Assembly: GCA_009801085.1 (NCBI GenBank)
Contig: VNWV01000004.1
Coordinates: 682,001-746,000 of the forward strand
From: Lasiodiplodia sp. COLG20
Taxonomy: Eukaryota; Ascomycota; Dothideomycetes; Botryosphaeriales; Botryosphaeriaceae
Direction: 5' to 3'
Length of the DNA: 64,000 nt
Shown: positions 10,657-21,421 of the stretch, piece by piece
How positions within the stretch are numbered: position 1 is the first letter of the stretch
Layout of the letters: each line of letters begins with the position of its first letter
Made by a program: the position numbers and the translations under genes
Notes under the pieces: model-generated
The model's database searches: none
Told to the model about the DNA's origin: nothing
Seen by the model: the letters and a program-made list of their open reading frames with translations, nothing else

Positions 10657-11597
10657 GGTCGCTGCGGGTTTCGGGGCCAAGAAACGTCTCTGATCTTTTG
10701 AAGGTCGGGAGTTGGATTTTGGTTGGGGGCGGAAAGCGGCCTAATAATAGGGAGCCCCACTCTCCGATCCATGCACACCGCTGCAAATTCCGTCGACGCG
10801 AACCTCGCGCGGCGGGTAAACGTCGCGCTACGGCCGCTCTCATGCATTGCTGCCTGTCTTTTTTCCCTTTGCGGAAACCTGATTGACGCTTCTAGGGCTT
10901 AGTCAACCACGATATGCCTAACTGATCAGTGACAGGGCTCATTTCGTCGTGACTTACCTCGTTACGTCTCATAGCGTCTCGGGCCCGTCCCGTTGCGTGC
11001 CGAGCCGCGTGGCTTCTGCGGCTTATTTATTTTAAAAAAAATATTCTGCAGCCATAGGAGTTTGAGGCGAAAGTTGAATGGAGGGTGGGGGCGGAAACTG
11101 ACGTGATTGCCGCGCTAACCGTGGGATGTTCCGTCCTACTTTCTAATGCTCTATAATCGATGGCAATCTCTGGTCACGTAGCAAAGGGGAAAAAAAAAAA
11201 AGGGTGCCTGTCGATCTATGTGGTGTAGCTGAAAGAACATCCAACCATACATTAAAAAATTGATGAGGTGCAGCGGGGAAATTCGCATGCAAGGTGCTAC
11301 ATAATTAAACCATGATTCGCTCGCTTATCGCTCACCTGTCTCACAACTCCAACGCGCCACCAACAACGTCGCCTCCCCTGCATTCGGAGTTGTGTCTTAA
11401 TCCGGTAATCAACGCATGTTCACGGCGCCTAATATGGTCGACAAACAGTCCAAGTGACCACCCGTAGGTCAGCGTGGATTCACCCCGGCCATTCTGATAC
11501 TCTGTCAGATGCGATAAGTAGTACACATGTCAGCTGCAAAACTATCCATGCAGTCTTGCCAAACCACCCCTTCTTTTTTTCCTTCCAGCCAAGGAAA
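10657..11597. promoter_or_regulatory. divergent intergenic region
   Basis: About 940 nt between a minus-strand gene starting at 10656 and a plus-strand gene starting at 11598, so it should hold both promoters. It includes an A-run near 11190-11201 and an A/T-rich patch near 11025-11045. No specific operator could be recognised. Confidence 0.45.
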
Positions 11598-12674
11598 ATG
11601 CGTTCACTCTCCATCATCCAGAGCACATTCGTGCTTTGCTTTAGCATTTTCCCCTCCATGTCCCTTGCAGCAGACGATACTTGTGACCTTTCCGACGGAT
11701 GCCCAGCTTGCGGCATGGACTACGCCCCATTCAAGCCGTGGTTCAAATACTACAGCAACAGCACCAGGCAAACATGCTGGAACACCATCTCCTGCAGCTT
11801 GACCCAATCCGACGAGGCCCGAAAACAGCAGTACGCCGCCATCGCCCTCATCATGGGCCTCATCCCGCTCTTCCTCAAAGACGTCTCCTGGCCCGAGCGC
11901 CACGCCATCCCGCTCTCCGCACCCCTCCCCAAGATAATCGAGATCCTCGTCCGCACGCTCAGCCTGGAGCCCGAGTACACACCACCATCATCCGAATCGG
12001 ACGGACCGAACACGGCAGCGGCAAAGAGGCAGGCATGGTGGCAGCAGCGCAGCATCGCGCGCTGGGCCTGGCGGAAAAACGGCGGCCGCTCCTCATCATC
12101 ATCCACAGGCCGCACATCGCTCCTGCTAGCCCTGCTCACCCTCGCCCTCGCCGTCTGCTACACCGCCCTCGGCCTGATCGAGACCTACTCCAAGCGCGCC
12201 GTCCTCGGCTGCCCATACCCCATCTTCGTCCTGTCCTGGCACCTGCTGGCCCTCCTCCCCGCGGCCCTCCACACCGCCGCCGCTGCGTGGCGCGGCAAGC
12301 CCAGACAGACTGATGCCGCCGCCGAACCCGCCATGGTGCCGTTGGTGGAGATGGATCAGGCGACGACGACGAGCGGCGGTGTGGGCCAGCAGCGGCAGGC
12401 GATGAATAAACCGCCTTATATCGCTGGCAAGATCGCCTCGCGCGGTCAGCAGCAGCAGCAGACGGCGGCGCCCGAGACGGAGGAGTGGTGGATCATGCAG
12501 CTGATTTGGGCGATTTACTACATTATTGGGACGCTGATTTACACGTCCATCAGTACGGTTACGGTGATTGAGCTGTTTGTCTGGGTGGTTGTGAGCTTCG
12601 CGACGACGGCGTTTGGCAGATTGTTGGCCTTTGCTCTGTGTATGAGCTATGAGGCCCGGTCGAGGAACGCTTGA
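11598..12674 (+). CDS. secretory-pathway membrane protein of unknown function
   Basis: Intronless gene, 358 residues from the ATG at 11598. This start is chosen over the longer open frame because it gives a clear signal peptide (hydrophobic about 5-24, ending SLAADD). A Cys-rich luminal segment follows, with cysteines in CDLSDGCPACG and again in QTCWNTISC. There is a hydrophobic helix at about 76-92. A polar Ser/Arg loop leads to two transmembrane helices (about 172-190 and 206-230), a Gln-rich linker and two more hydrophobic helices near the C-terminus containing IYYIIGTLIYTSIS. This suggests a polytopic plasma-membrane or endomembrane protein with a disulfide-bonded outer domain. I do not recognise the family. 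Confidence 0.7.
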   Translation: MRSLSIIQSTFVLCFSIFPSMSLAADDTCDLSDGCPACGMDYAPFKPWFKYYSNSTRQTCWNTISCSLTQSDEARKQQYAAIALIMGLIPLFLKDVSWPERHAIPLSAPLPKIIEILVRTLSLEPEYTPPSSESDGPNTAAAKRQAWWQQRSIARWAWRKNGGRSSSSSTGRTSLLLALLTLALAVCYTALGLIETYSKRAVLGCPYPIFVLSWHLLALLPAALHTAAAAWRGKPRQTDAAAEPAMVPLVEMDQATTTSGGVGQQRQAMNKPPYIAGKIASRGQQQQQTAAPETEEWWIMQLIWAIYYIIGTLIYTSISTVTVIELFVWVVVSFATTAFGRLLAFALCMSYEARSRNA

Positions 12675-12941
12675 TGTTTAATTAGATGAGATGGATTCGG
12701 TTGTCCTTGTATACGGTGTCTTTTGCAGCGATTATGTAGTAGTTACTTGTACTTTTGACTCAGTTTCTTTGTTGTGCGTTCTTGCAAGTGTGACTATTAC
12801 TTGTACGCTGGGCTCATATTTAGGTTCGCAAACATCAGGATCCGGTACTTTTTGAACGCCACTGCACTTGAATTTTCTACTTTATTCCCACAGACTATTA
12901 TACAATACAGCCAGCTTATACTGCTGATTAACAACATCCAT

Positions 12942-13667
12942 TTACTCCATGCAGCCAAGCTCAATACCCTTGGCAAAGAGATCACCAGCCACAGGAATGA
13001 AGCCGGAAACCAGCCCAGCAACCTCGCCAACCCAGCCACACCCACCGCTAGTCGTCGGGTTCTTGGCCGACGCAAACTCGATGATCAGGTCGTCGGGCTG
13101 CAGCTGGTTGTCGATGTAGGCGGTGACGCGCATGCTGGACGGCACCTTGTGGCCCCAGGTGTGGTCGACGCACTCAGCAAGGCCAGCCGAGTCGCCGCAC
13201 GTGTCGCAGGTGCGCGCAGCGGTGCGGCCGCACGCGTTCTCGGGCTTGGACGCGCCGCCCTCGGACCACGTGAAGCTGTAGCACGTCTTGAACATCTCGT
13301 AGCCCTCCTTGTCCGACACCGCCTTGAGCACCTCCCACATCGACGAGATCAGCGCCTCGCGCATCTGGTTCTGCTCCAAGCCGGGCGTCTGGCCCCACGC
13401 GCCGTTCATCTTGACGTTGACCGTCAGGTCTTTCTTGTCCGCGTCCAGCTGGTGCTTGCACTGGTTGTTGTCGGATTCGACGGAGCGGTCCGTCATGACG
13501 GACCGCTGGTTGCCGGCCAGGTCGTAGAGGGTTTGCCACGTCGCTGCGAAGATGTCCATGTCGCCGACGTCGACCATGTTGTCGCTGTAGCGGACTTCCA
13601 TCTGCACCAGGGCGGACGCCTGGGCGGCGAGCGCGGCGAGGCTGAGGATGGCGTTGGAGGTCTTCAT
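12942..13667 (-). CDS. secreted cysteine-containing protein, candidate effector
   Basis: Intronless minus-strand gene of 241 residues with a typical signal peptide (MKTSNAILSLAALAAQASA). The mature part has nine cysteines, including a CDTC pair, and an amphipathic start VQMEVRYSDNMVD. A glycine-rich hydrophobic stretch near the C-terminus, GWVGEVAGLVSGFIPVAGD, could be membrane-interacting. There is no enzyme motif and no match to a family I know. A TATA-like element lies about 165 nt upstream. The size, secretion signal and lack of a known domain fit the loose class of fungal secreted candidate effectors. That label is an inference from form, not evidence of activity. Confidence 0.75.
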   Translation of the reverse strand: MKTSNAILSLAALAAQASALVQMEVRYSDNMVDVGDMDIFAATWQTLYDLAGNQRSVMTDRSVESDNNQCKHQLDADKKDLTVNVKMNGAWGQTPGLEQNQMREALISSMWEVLKAVSDKEGYEMFKTCYSFTWSEGGASKPENACGRTAARTCDTCGDSAGLAECVDHTWGHKVPSSMRVTAYIDNQLQPDDLIIEFASAKNPTTSGGCGWVGEVAGLVSGFIPVAGDLFAKGIELGCME

Positions 13668-13828
13668 GGTCTGGGGGGAAACGTTAGCGGGGGGAGATTG
13701 GCACGGTGGTGAGGGTACTGACTCTGATTTTGGTAAACGAGAGACTGAGTCTTGTTGAGAATGAGTGGAAGGCTTGCTGTGAAGGAGCTGCTGCTGCTGA
13801 CTGACTTCTCCTCAACCGCTCATCGGTG

Positions 13829-13836
13829 TTTATATA
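13829..13836 (-). promoter_or_regulatory. TATA box of the secreted-protein gene
   Basis: On the minus strand the sequence reads GTATATAAACA about 165 nt before the start codon at 13667, a good core-promoter candidate for a strongly expressed secreted protein. Confidence 0.5.
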
Positions 13837-16424
13837 CAGCTGCCGAAATACTTGGCATTACGGCTGACGTAGAGTCAGTGACATTTCAAGGCGCACTCCA
13901 TGTCTCACGATGTGGTGGCCAAGTCCTGGGGCTCATGCTTTGACCCACTCCCTTTGTGAGGCTCGAGTAAGGCGTCAAGCAACTCGGCTATGACAGCGGT
14001 GTCGGATTTTTCTTCCTGATTGTACAGCCCAAGTCTAGGACTTGGGTCTGAGGGTGGGCCGCCTGCGTCTTTTGCCAGATAAATGAAGGCAGAAGCATGT
14101 CATGGTAGTCTACTAGGTCTTATACGGATGCCTTTCAGCCGCATTCAATATAGTTACTATCAACATTCTATGGTGACCATTCACAGTCGTCAGGAGAGTA
14201 TACTACCCTGAACGCTGCTGCGGAAGCATCGGATGCGAATGCGAGATCTGTGCCGGTTTCAGGCCTGTAACTCTGTTCTACGGTGTGGGAGTAACATGAC
14301 TCGCGGGTTACCTTCTCAGCCTCGGGCCCAAGCGTTATGCATACGAAGAGGCTCTTGGTAGATCATGCAACTCTTGACGGGGGGAGGCTCACTTACCGTC
14401 GTGCGGTGTCTTGGTTGGCCGAATCGGGATTTCTGTCACGCGATAACTCCTTTGAGAAAACTTCACTGAGTAAGACGCCTGGTTGCATAAAAGCATCATC
14501 TTCGAAATGCACCGTGCCGTCTCATGAAACACTTGGCGGTCAGTCTAGATCGCCATTTGGTCAGGAGAGATACAGTTGGCAATAAGGTGCATTAGAAGCT
14601 CCAGCTATAGGCTCGTATACACCGCTCGGTGCCTTGGCGAGACACGTGGGTATTAAGGTTAAACCTCCGGCTTTTCTCATTGGTGCCCGAGGAATAACCT
14701 TAAGATATGCGGTTCTCGAACACTCTGATGTTCGCTAAGGTTTTGTTTCATTATTTATTTGGCTTTGGTATATTCTAAGGGCTTACATGGCGTCGTTCCA
14801 TATGCACAAAACTGCAGCTTGAGGATATTTCAGAAAGGAATTCACATCGAAACAGATTAAACGTAGACTGTAAATGGTAGTAGTTACATCAACTACCTGC
14901 TCGCAAACTCAGGTCTGTTGCTGGTTCGAACTTATTGTGTGTGGAGCGACCAGCTGAAACGTTGTGGCACTGGGCATCGTATTACATTCTCAACGTCGTT
15001 GCTCACGGTTTCTCGTAATACTCAAGAGCTGCTCGGCTAGCACTTCAAACCCACTCGCCTATGGACTCCGGTGGATGCATGCTTGTGCTGAAAAGGCGGA
15101 GTTCCCGTTGCGGCAAAAGCTCGACGGTATGAGCTGTAACAAGTCATTAGCCAAGGAACCCGAAAACACTTTACGGCCGCAACACGTCCCCTCACTTAAC
15201 AAACATTTGGAAGCAATAAGAGAGTTCAGGTTAAAGTATTCAAAGATCTGGGCAGAGTCTCCAGCCGGGTAGTTGGTATATTCCGGACTTGTAGTGAAAC
15301 CCGTAGGTGAAAAGAGAATAGAATACATTTTGCCAACGGTGCTGCAAACGCATTTGTTGGCGGTATGCACGACCGTAGCTGACACGCTTTGATTCAGCCG
15401 ATCACATGGCGGCAATATGGCTGTGGCTATGCCAGAATACGGCTCTGTCAGCCACGATCGGCGCTTCGCCAGCTTGTACTTCGGGCATACTTGCGCCCTC
15501 GCCGACTTATTTGGCAACGTTCACGCGGTTTCGATCGGCTCGGCGCAGGCCTGTGCCCGCCCCTAACGGCCCGTTGGTTCGTTCGACCTCGGTCCGCCCC
15601 GTTCAGGCGCTTCGTTTCGGCCCAACGCTTATAGCGCAACGGCGGCTGTGCGGCCCGCTCGCACCAGGCTCGGGGTCTTCGGGTGCGCGCTCGAGCTTCG
15701 CTCGGGTCGCATCCGCGCTTTTCGCTCCGGAACTCCAACCGACCGGTTGGCAAACGGGGTAATTGTTAAATCCGACCCCAATCGTGTATAAAAACCTTAA
15801 AGCCGACCCCGAGGACTGTCAACCCATCCATGAAGGACCCAAACTCGACCTTTGGTCCGAGTAGATCAATGCTCTTTGACTAAAATATCTATTTTCTTTT
15901 TACAACAGTAGATATCTATAGACTCAAAATTTAATTTCGTTGCAGCTTTACTATGCGTTGAAGATGGTGGATTCTTAGAAAGCTCGGCGCTAGGTCCCCG
16001 TTTCCTTTATCAACTGTGTTCTGGAGACAGGACGCTTTTCCTTTTTTTCCCAACCACAAATCAGCTAACCGTTCCTTTTAAAGGCACCAACATGATGGGT
16101 TGCAGAGAAGAGCCCCGATTCAGAATAGCCTACAAATCCAAAACGGCTTAGCGACCCTGCATGACGCCGGAAGAAGAAGGACGACAAGGCAGCACCGAGG
16201 CAAGGCTGCGGATGATCGCTTCAGTGATTCGATGCCTCGCGTCTTACATGCATATTTGGGGGCCAATCCAACGTCACCAGAGCTCCCGGCTTGGTATTTC
16301 TTCCGAACCCTGCAACGCTCGCTGAAGAAGGCTGACTGAAAAGAAGCAGTGGTCCTCCTATCCTGGAAACGACATCTCTCTCATTTAACCCCAAAGACAT
16401 TTGGAGAGTCTGTGGGTACCAGCC
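13837..16424. other. gene-poor region upstream of the NLR-like gene
   Basis: About 2.6 kb without a supportable gene. Short frames at 14337-14585, 14964-15272 and 16100-16339 lack domains, signal peptides or homologous style. The region holds a GC-rich island at 15389-15770, flanked by ordinary to AT-rich sequence. No terminal repeats or transposase motifs were seen. Confidence 0.45.
15389..15770. other. GC-rich island with dyad-like short motifs
   Basis: This stretch is clearly richer in G and C than its flanks and full of repeated short words of the GCTTCG, GCTCG and CGGCCC kind. It is open on both strands, which is expected for stop-poor GC-rich DNA and is not evidence for a gene. It could be a remnant of a non-coding mobile element or of inserted foreign DNA; neither can be shown here. 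Confidence 0.4.
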
Positions 16425-19400
16425 ATGGCCAGTAATGGAGGACACACCATCGACACAACGCCCCTATGGGAGGAAGCACAGAGGCTGTTCACCAAAGAGA
16501 TTAGTGAGGCTGGCAAAGACCTCATGTCCGCAGGGAAAGCAACTCTAGAGGAGACGATCTCTGAGCTGCGCAAGACACAGGAAAAGGCTTCGAGACAGTA
16601 TTCCGACCACATCGTGCATTTCGGATCAACAAGGAGCAACACAGCAGGCAGCACCATCACAATCAGGCTGAAGAGCATCTTTGATAAATTGGATCTGCTT
16701 CGTCAGCTTGGAGACGCCGCAATGTCAGCCGCGCCTCAAAGCGTGTCGTTAGTATGGATGGGCTTTCGCATGATTTTCATGGTCTGACTCAGATAACACT
16801 TTCGTTCAAGGGTCTCTGCTGATTGTTTCATGGATGCGCAGGGCCTTCTTGCCGACAGAGACACTTGCGAATTTCTTTCCGCCGCCGTCGACCAGATTTC
16901 TGGGGAAATAATTGCCTGCGAGATTTATGCTCAGCGCTACCTTGGTCAAGATGCTTTGGTGGATCATTTTGCTCACAAGAAGCGGGCTGTTCTGGACCAG
17001 ATTCCGGAGCTTCTTGCAATTGTCTTGCGATTCTCGTACCTTACCAGAAAGCTTTTTAGCCACTCGTCCAAAGTCTTTCGCACGCTTTCCGGAACACTGG
17101 GTGGCAGATCCTACGCCTTGAAGGACGCGATCGAAGAACTAAAGACGAAGCTGGCGACGTTGCGGGAGGCCGACCAGATCAACTACCAAGAAGAAACAAT
17201 GAGGTTGCTCAGAGCGCGTTCTCATGACTCTCTCACTCTCGTTCGGTTGGAGGACATGTCGAAGTCTGCCTTTCAACAAATCGACTTCACTGCCGCTGGT
17301 GTCAGAAACATCCAGTCTGAGATTTACAAGGGCAGGGACGAGGAAAAGAAAGACAATATTGAAAAGAATTTCAAGAAAAAGCTTGAGTGGTTTGAAAGAG
17401 GGAAAATCACCGACATTCAAACCCGTATCAGCCAGTACCGAGAAAATATCGACCGGAAGCGTCACAGGGGGTCATGCCAATGGATCTTCCGAGATGATGT
17501 CACACACTTCAAGAACTGGAGAGAAAGTGATTCGGGCTTTCTATGGCTTGTTGGTCGCGCTGGTTTTGGTAAATCCGTCCTTGTCTCAACGATCATCGAA
17601 CATTTTGACAACGAACAATCTATGGAGAGCCAGCATCCAGCTGATCAAGTTCCGATTCCACTGTACTTCTTCTGCAAGAGGGGAGATGAAGCGGCAACGA
17701 AGGCACGCAAAATCATGTTGCACCTGTGTTATCAACTCTTAAACCACGACGATTACGATGATAACGCCAACCTACAAGAGAAGTGCAACGACCTACTAGA
17801 CGAAATTCGAAAAAAGTTCCCAAGTTTCGCCAAGATGGATCCTTCTCATGTGGAAGTTCCAGCTCTAAAGGACTTGTTCGAGGGCCTTGTGATGCAACTG
17901 AGTCGGCCAATTGTGCTCATTGTTGACGCACTGGATGAATGTGAAGACTGGGATGACTCTGGTTTTCTCGACTCTCTGATAGCCTTGGCGAGCTCAAAAG
18001 CAAGAATTCGTGTTCTGGCTTCCAGCAGACAGCTTGACTCAGAGCTATTACGGAAGGTCCCTTGCATTGAAATTAACAAGGAAAGAACAAAGAACGACAT
18101 TGCATGCTACGTCGCTGCATCGGTGAAACTTTCAAGGCCTAAATGGAGCCGAGGAATGATGATGAGAGCCATTGAGGGCATCATGGAAAACTCTCTGGGA
18201 GAATTCAAATGTAAGGGACGGAGGAAGACTGTAGAATTTAAATTGAATGCTGACCTGTTTTTCCTTAGATGCAACGATCAAAGTGGAGAGTCTGAAGGAG
18301 CCTGGACTCATGAACTCCTTTGACCAATTCATGAAAGATCTGAAACCGGGAATGAATAATGCCTACTATCAAATCTTTGAGACATTACCCAGGAGTCAAC
18401 GACACCTATTAGTTGTGGCGCTCCGTTGGTTGATCTGCGGTAGAGACAACATACCGATTGAGTGCATTGGAGATGAAGTGGAGCTCAATTGGGATGAAGA
18501 CACCATCGAGGTCCAGGAAGATTTTCCCGAAGACGAGGCCAACACTTTCATTTCCAATTTACTGGATGATCTCGACCTCAATCAAAAAGACGAGCCGGAG
18601 AGCCAAGACTCTGACCATAGAGTCACAGCCGATACTCTGAGCAGGATTGGGCGAGACTTTGTCAAGATACAGAATGGCCTGGTGGCTATTTTACATACCT
18701 CTGTCCGTGACTTCATCGAAAGCTCAGGCTTATCTTTGAGGACGATATCTCCGTTTTGCACTCGTTGTCTTCAGGTTGAAAGAGATATTGGTCTGGAACT
18801 TTCAGCAGCATCGCAAAAGAACGGCCATCTTCTAATGGCTGAGCACCTGCTGCAGAAGCTCAATTCATACAGGTTCCAGAAGAGGTATATCCTAGTTGAA
18901 GGCTTTGGGACAACAAAAGAGCAATCGATTAAGGCGGGCGACCAGGACTTAGAGGTGCCACAAGCAAGAGAAAAAGATGGCACGGGGAACGACGCGGTGT
19001 GGGCGACCGAAAATCAAAAATATGAAATTACGGAGTGGCCACGACATCTGCGAGAAGCCGAGTGCGCTTGGACTGCAGAAGATCGAAAGCGAGAACCCAA
19101 CCGCTGGAACTCTCTTCTTGATAGCGCAGAGCGCTTTCTGGACCTCAACAGTAACGTCTACAAATGTTGGGCTAGAAGAACCTTGCCAAAGGTCAAGGAG
19201 AGACCATTCAAAGAATATGAGCATCCTCTGCATACTGCTGCACGCCACGGCCTTGTGAGTTTGATGGAAAGATATCTCAGCAGAGGAGATTGTGAGGTGG
19301 ATTCAAGGAATGAGCTCAAGGTGAGTTATTCATTATACGTATCATTTGATTTGTGGGTGCTAATTATACATCAGAGCACGCCTCTAATAGCGGCGTGCAG

Positions 19401-21421
19401 TGGAAAGGGGGGATTTCGTGGGCTGGAGCTACTTGTTCGAAAGGGGGCCAACGTCAATGCACAAAACTACAGTGGGGTGACCCCACTCTTTTATTCAATT
19501 TCCAACGAGACGTCACTCGAAACGATCAGATTTCTCCTGGAAAGCGGTGCGGATCCTACGATATCAATCGACACTGGAGCAACGCCGCTGCATATTGCAG
19601 CCTGGAAACAAAAGTATTCAATATGCGAGATTCTCCTTGGGTACGCTTCTGTAGAGGTAAATGCCAAGGACAAGAAAGGCGGAACCCCTCTTCACTTTGC
19701 CTGCAATTGGACGAATACACCCGAAGGACTGATAAAACTACTCCTGGACCACAAAGCAGACCCCAATGTCCAGGACGGCGAGAGCCGAGCTCCGCTTTAC
19801 GAGGCCTGCAGGTCTGGGAACTCGGAAGCAGCTCGTGTACTTCTACAGTATGGAGCTAACATCAATGACGATGATCTTACCGGTGACACTGTCAGTTAGA
19901 ACATTTCTATTAATAGCTGGTAACTAATTGCGCTAGGCTCTCCACGCTGCTGTGTATGCTGGTAGTCTTGAGTGCACCAAGCTTTTGGTCCAACAAGGCA
20001 TTGATATATGGAAGAAAAACCAGAAGCAGCTTGTTGCTCTTACTTCTGCTGCTAGATCTGACCAATGGGAGATTTTCGACTTCTTGCTTGGAGAATACGC
20101 TAATCAGAGCCATAACAGAGATTTCCTGCTCGAAAAAGACGAATCTGGATGGACACTTCTGCATCACCTTTGTTGGTGTTCGAATGACGATATCATCCAG
20201 AAGTTGCTCCAATCTGGCGACAGAGAAGCCATGTGCTCGGCCACAGATGACCAGGAGTATACGCCTTTTCATGTTGCAGCATCGAAAGGGAACATAGTGA
20301 TGGTCAAAATCCTCCTTGATTACAACCCACCCCTAGACGTTCCTGGTCGTAGCCTCTCGCACGGACCCACCCCAATTGATCACACCTTTCATTGCTGGCA
20401 AACAGCCGCTGGTGAAACGGGGGAGTATGAGGAGGTGATTGAACTCCTGGCTTCAAGAGTCAAGATGTCCAATCAAATGTACAAATTTGAATGCGCAATT
20501 GAAAAGGGATCCACCAGGCTGTGCAAGCTCTTCCTCGACTTGAAGAATGAGACGGATGACTGGTATGGATGGACACCTACTCAGCTTTCTGTCCAATGTC
20601 AGAATCGGGAAATAATTTCCCTTCTGTCAATCGATAACGCCTCCTCGAGCGTAGGAATGCCATCTCTAGATCAGCAATCCCCCTCACGCTGGAGCATGAT
20701 CGACAAACATGATGACATCCTCATCTCTCAGGATGGAATGGAGGCTGCATTTTTTGGGCATGGTAAGTTATCCCACTGACCTCATACGATACGGCTCCAT
20801 GCTAATATTTTGTACGTTTCGGAAGACGATGACAATGAGTTCATACCCAGTGATTCAAGAATCGTGAGAACCGAACACCCGGTGGAATTCTGCAAAAGCT
20901 GCTTCTACTTCGAAATTGAGGTATTGGATTCAGAAATGAAACATCCGTACGTGGCTAATTACACGATAAAAGATATGATACTAACGATCAATTGCAATTA
21001 TCAGCATACTTGGACTGGGCTACTGTAGCAGGTTTGCACTGTTGAATCAAATGCCTGGCTGGAAAGATGCCGCCGCTCCAACATGGGGCTACCACGCGGA
21101 CAACGGGTACAAATATGGGATGAGTAACAGCGGCGAACCCTATGCCGACATGTACGGTAGTGGTGACATCATCGGGTGCGGAGTCAATCTCGAGAAAAAG
21201 ACAATCTACTACACAAAGAACGGAAAACACTTAGGTTTATCTCTTGTCGAAGTTGAGGTATATCTTTACTAACAAGTATCACAGGAACGGCCTTTTCGGA
21301 TGTTAAGGGTCGTCTTTTTCCCGTTTGTGGCATGGGCTGGAAAAGAGTCAGAGTTAGGGCAAATTTCGGTCAGGACCCTAACGTGCCTTTTAGGTATCAA
21401 GACTGGCAGACAGCGAGTTAG
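16425..21421 (+). CDS. NLR-like protein: NACHT NTPase, ankyrin repeats, C-terminal SPRY
   Basis: Large intracellular STAND-type receptor candidate, 1,535 residues. Exons: 16425-16781, 16842-18210, 18269-19320, 19375-19890, 19937-20762, 20826-20946, 21005-21234, 21285-21421 (4,608 nt). Residues about 1-300 form a helical N-terminal domain of the kind preceding fungal NACHT modules, with a VSLVWMGFRMIFM block. The NACHT domain follows: Walker A GRAGFGKS at 357-364, Walker B LIVDALDEC near 478, and a later ASSRQ sensor-like motif. A helical winged segment with ETLPRSQRHLLVVALRWL comes next. Ankyrin-type repeats run from about 893 to 1330 (for example TPLHIAAWKQKYS, TPLHFACNW). The last about 165 residues match SPRY/B30.2 (FYFEIEVLDS, ILGLGYCSRFALL, GDIIGCGVNLEKKTIYYTKNG). 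Fungal NLRs with NACHT plus ankyrin repeats are known to act in non-self recognition. The added SPRY end is unusual. Intron 3 is 54 nt and in frame. Confidence 0.92.

Noticed and set aside
12774..13712. Long plus-strand open frame rich in Arg, Val, Ala and Leu
   Set aside because: It is the antisense of the secreted-protein gene at 12942-13667; composition is typical of a shadow frame in GC-rich coding DNA.
14920..14945. GGTTCGAAC-like word suggesting a tRNA T-arm
   Set aside because: No matching acceptor stem, D-arm or anticodon arm could be laid out around it.
15389..15762. Overlapping open frames on both strands in the GC-rich island
   Set aside because: Stop-poor because of composition; no start context, domain or codon pattern supports coding.
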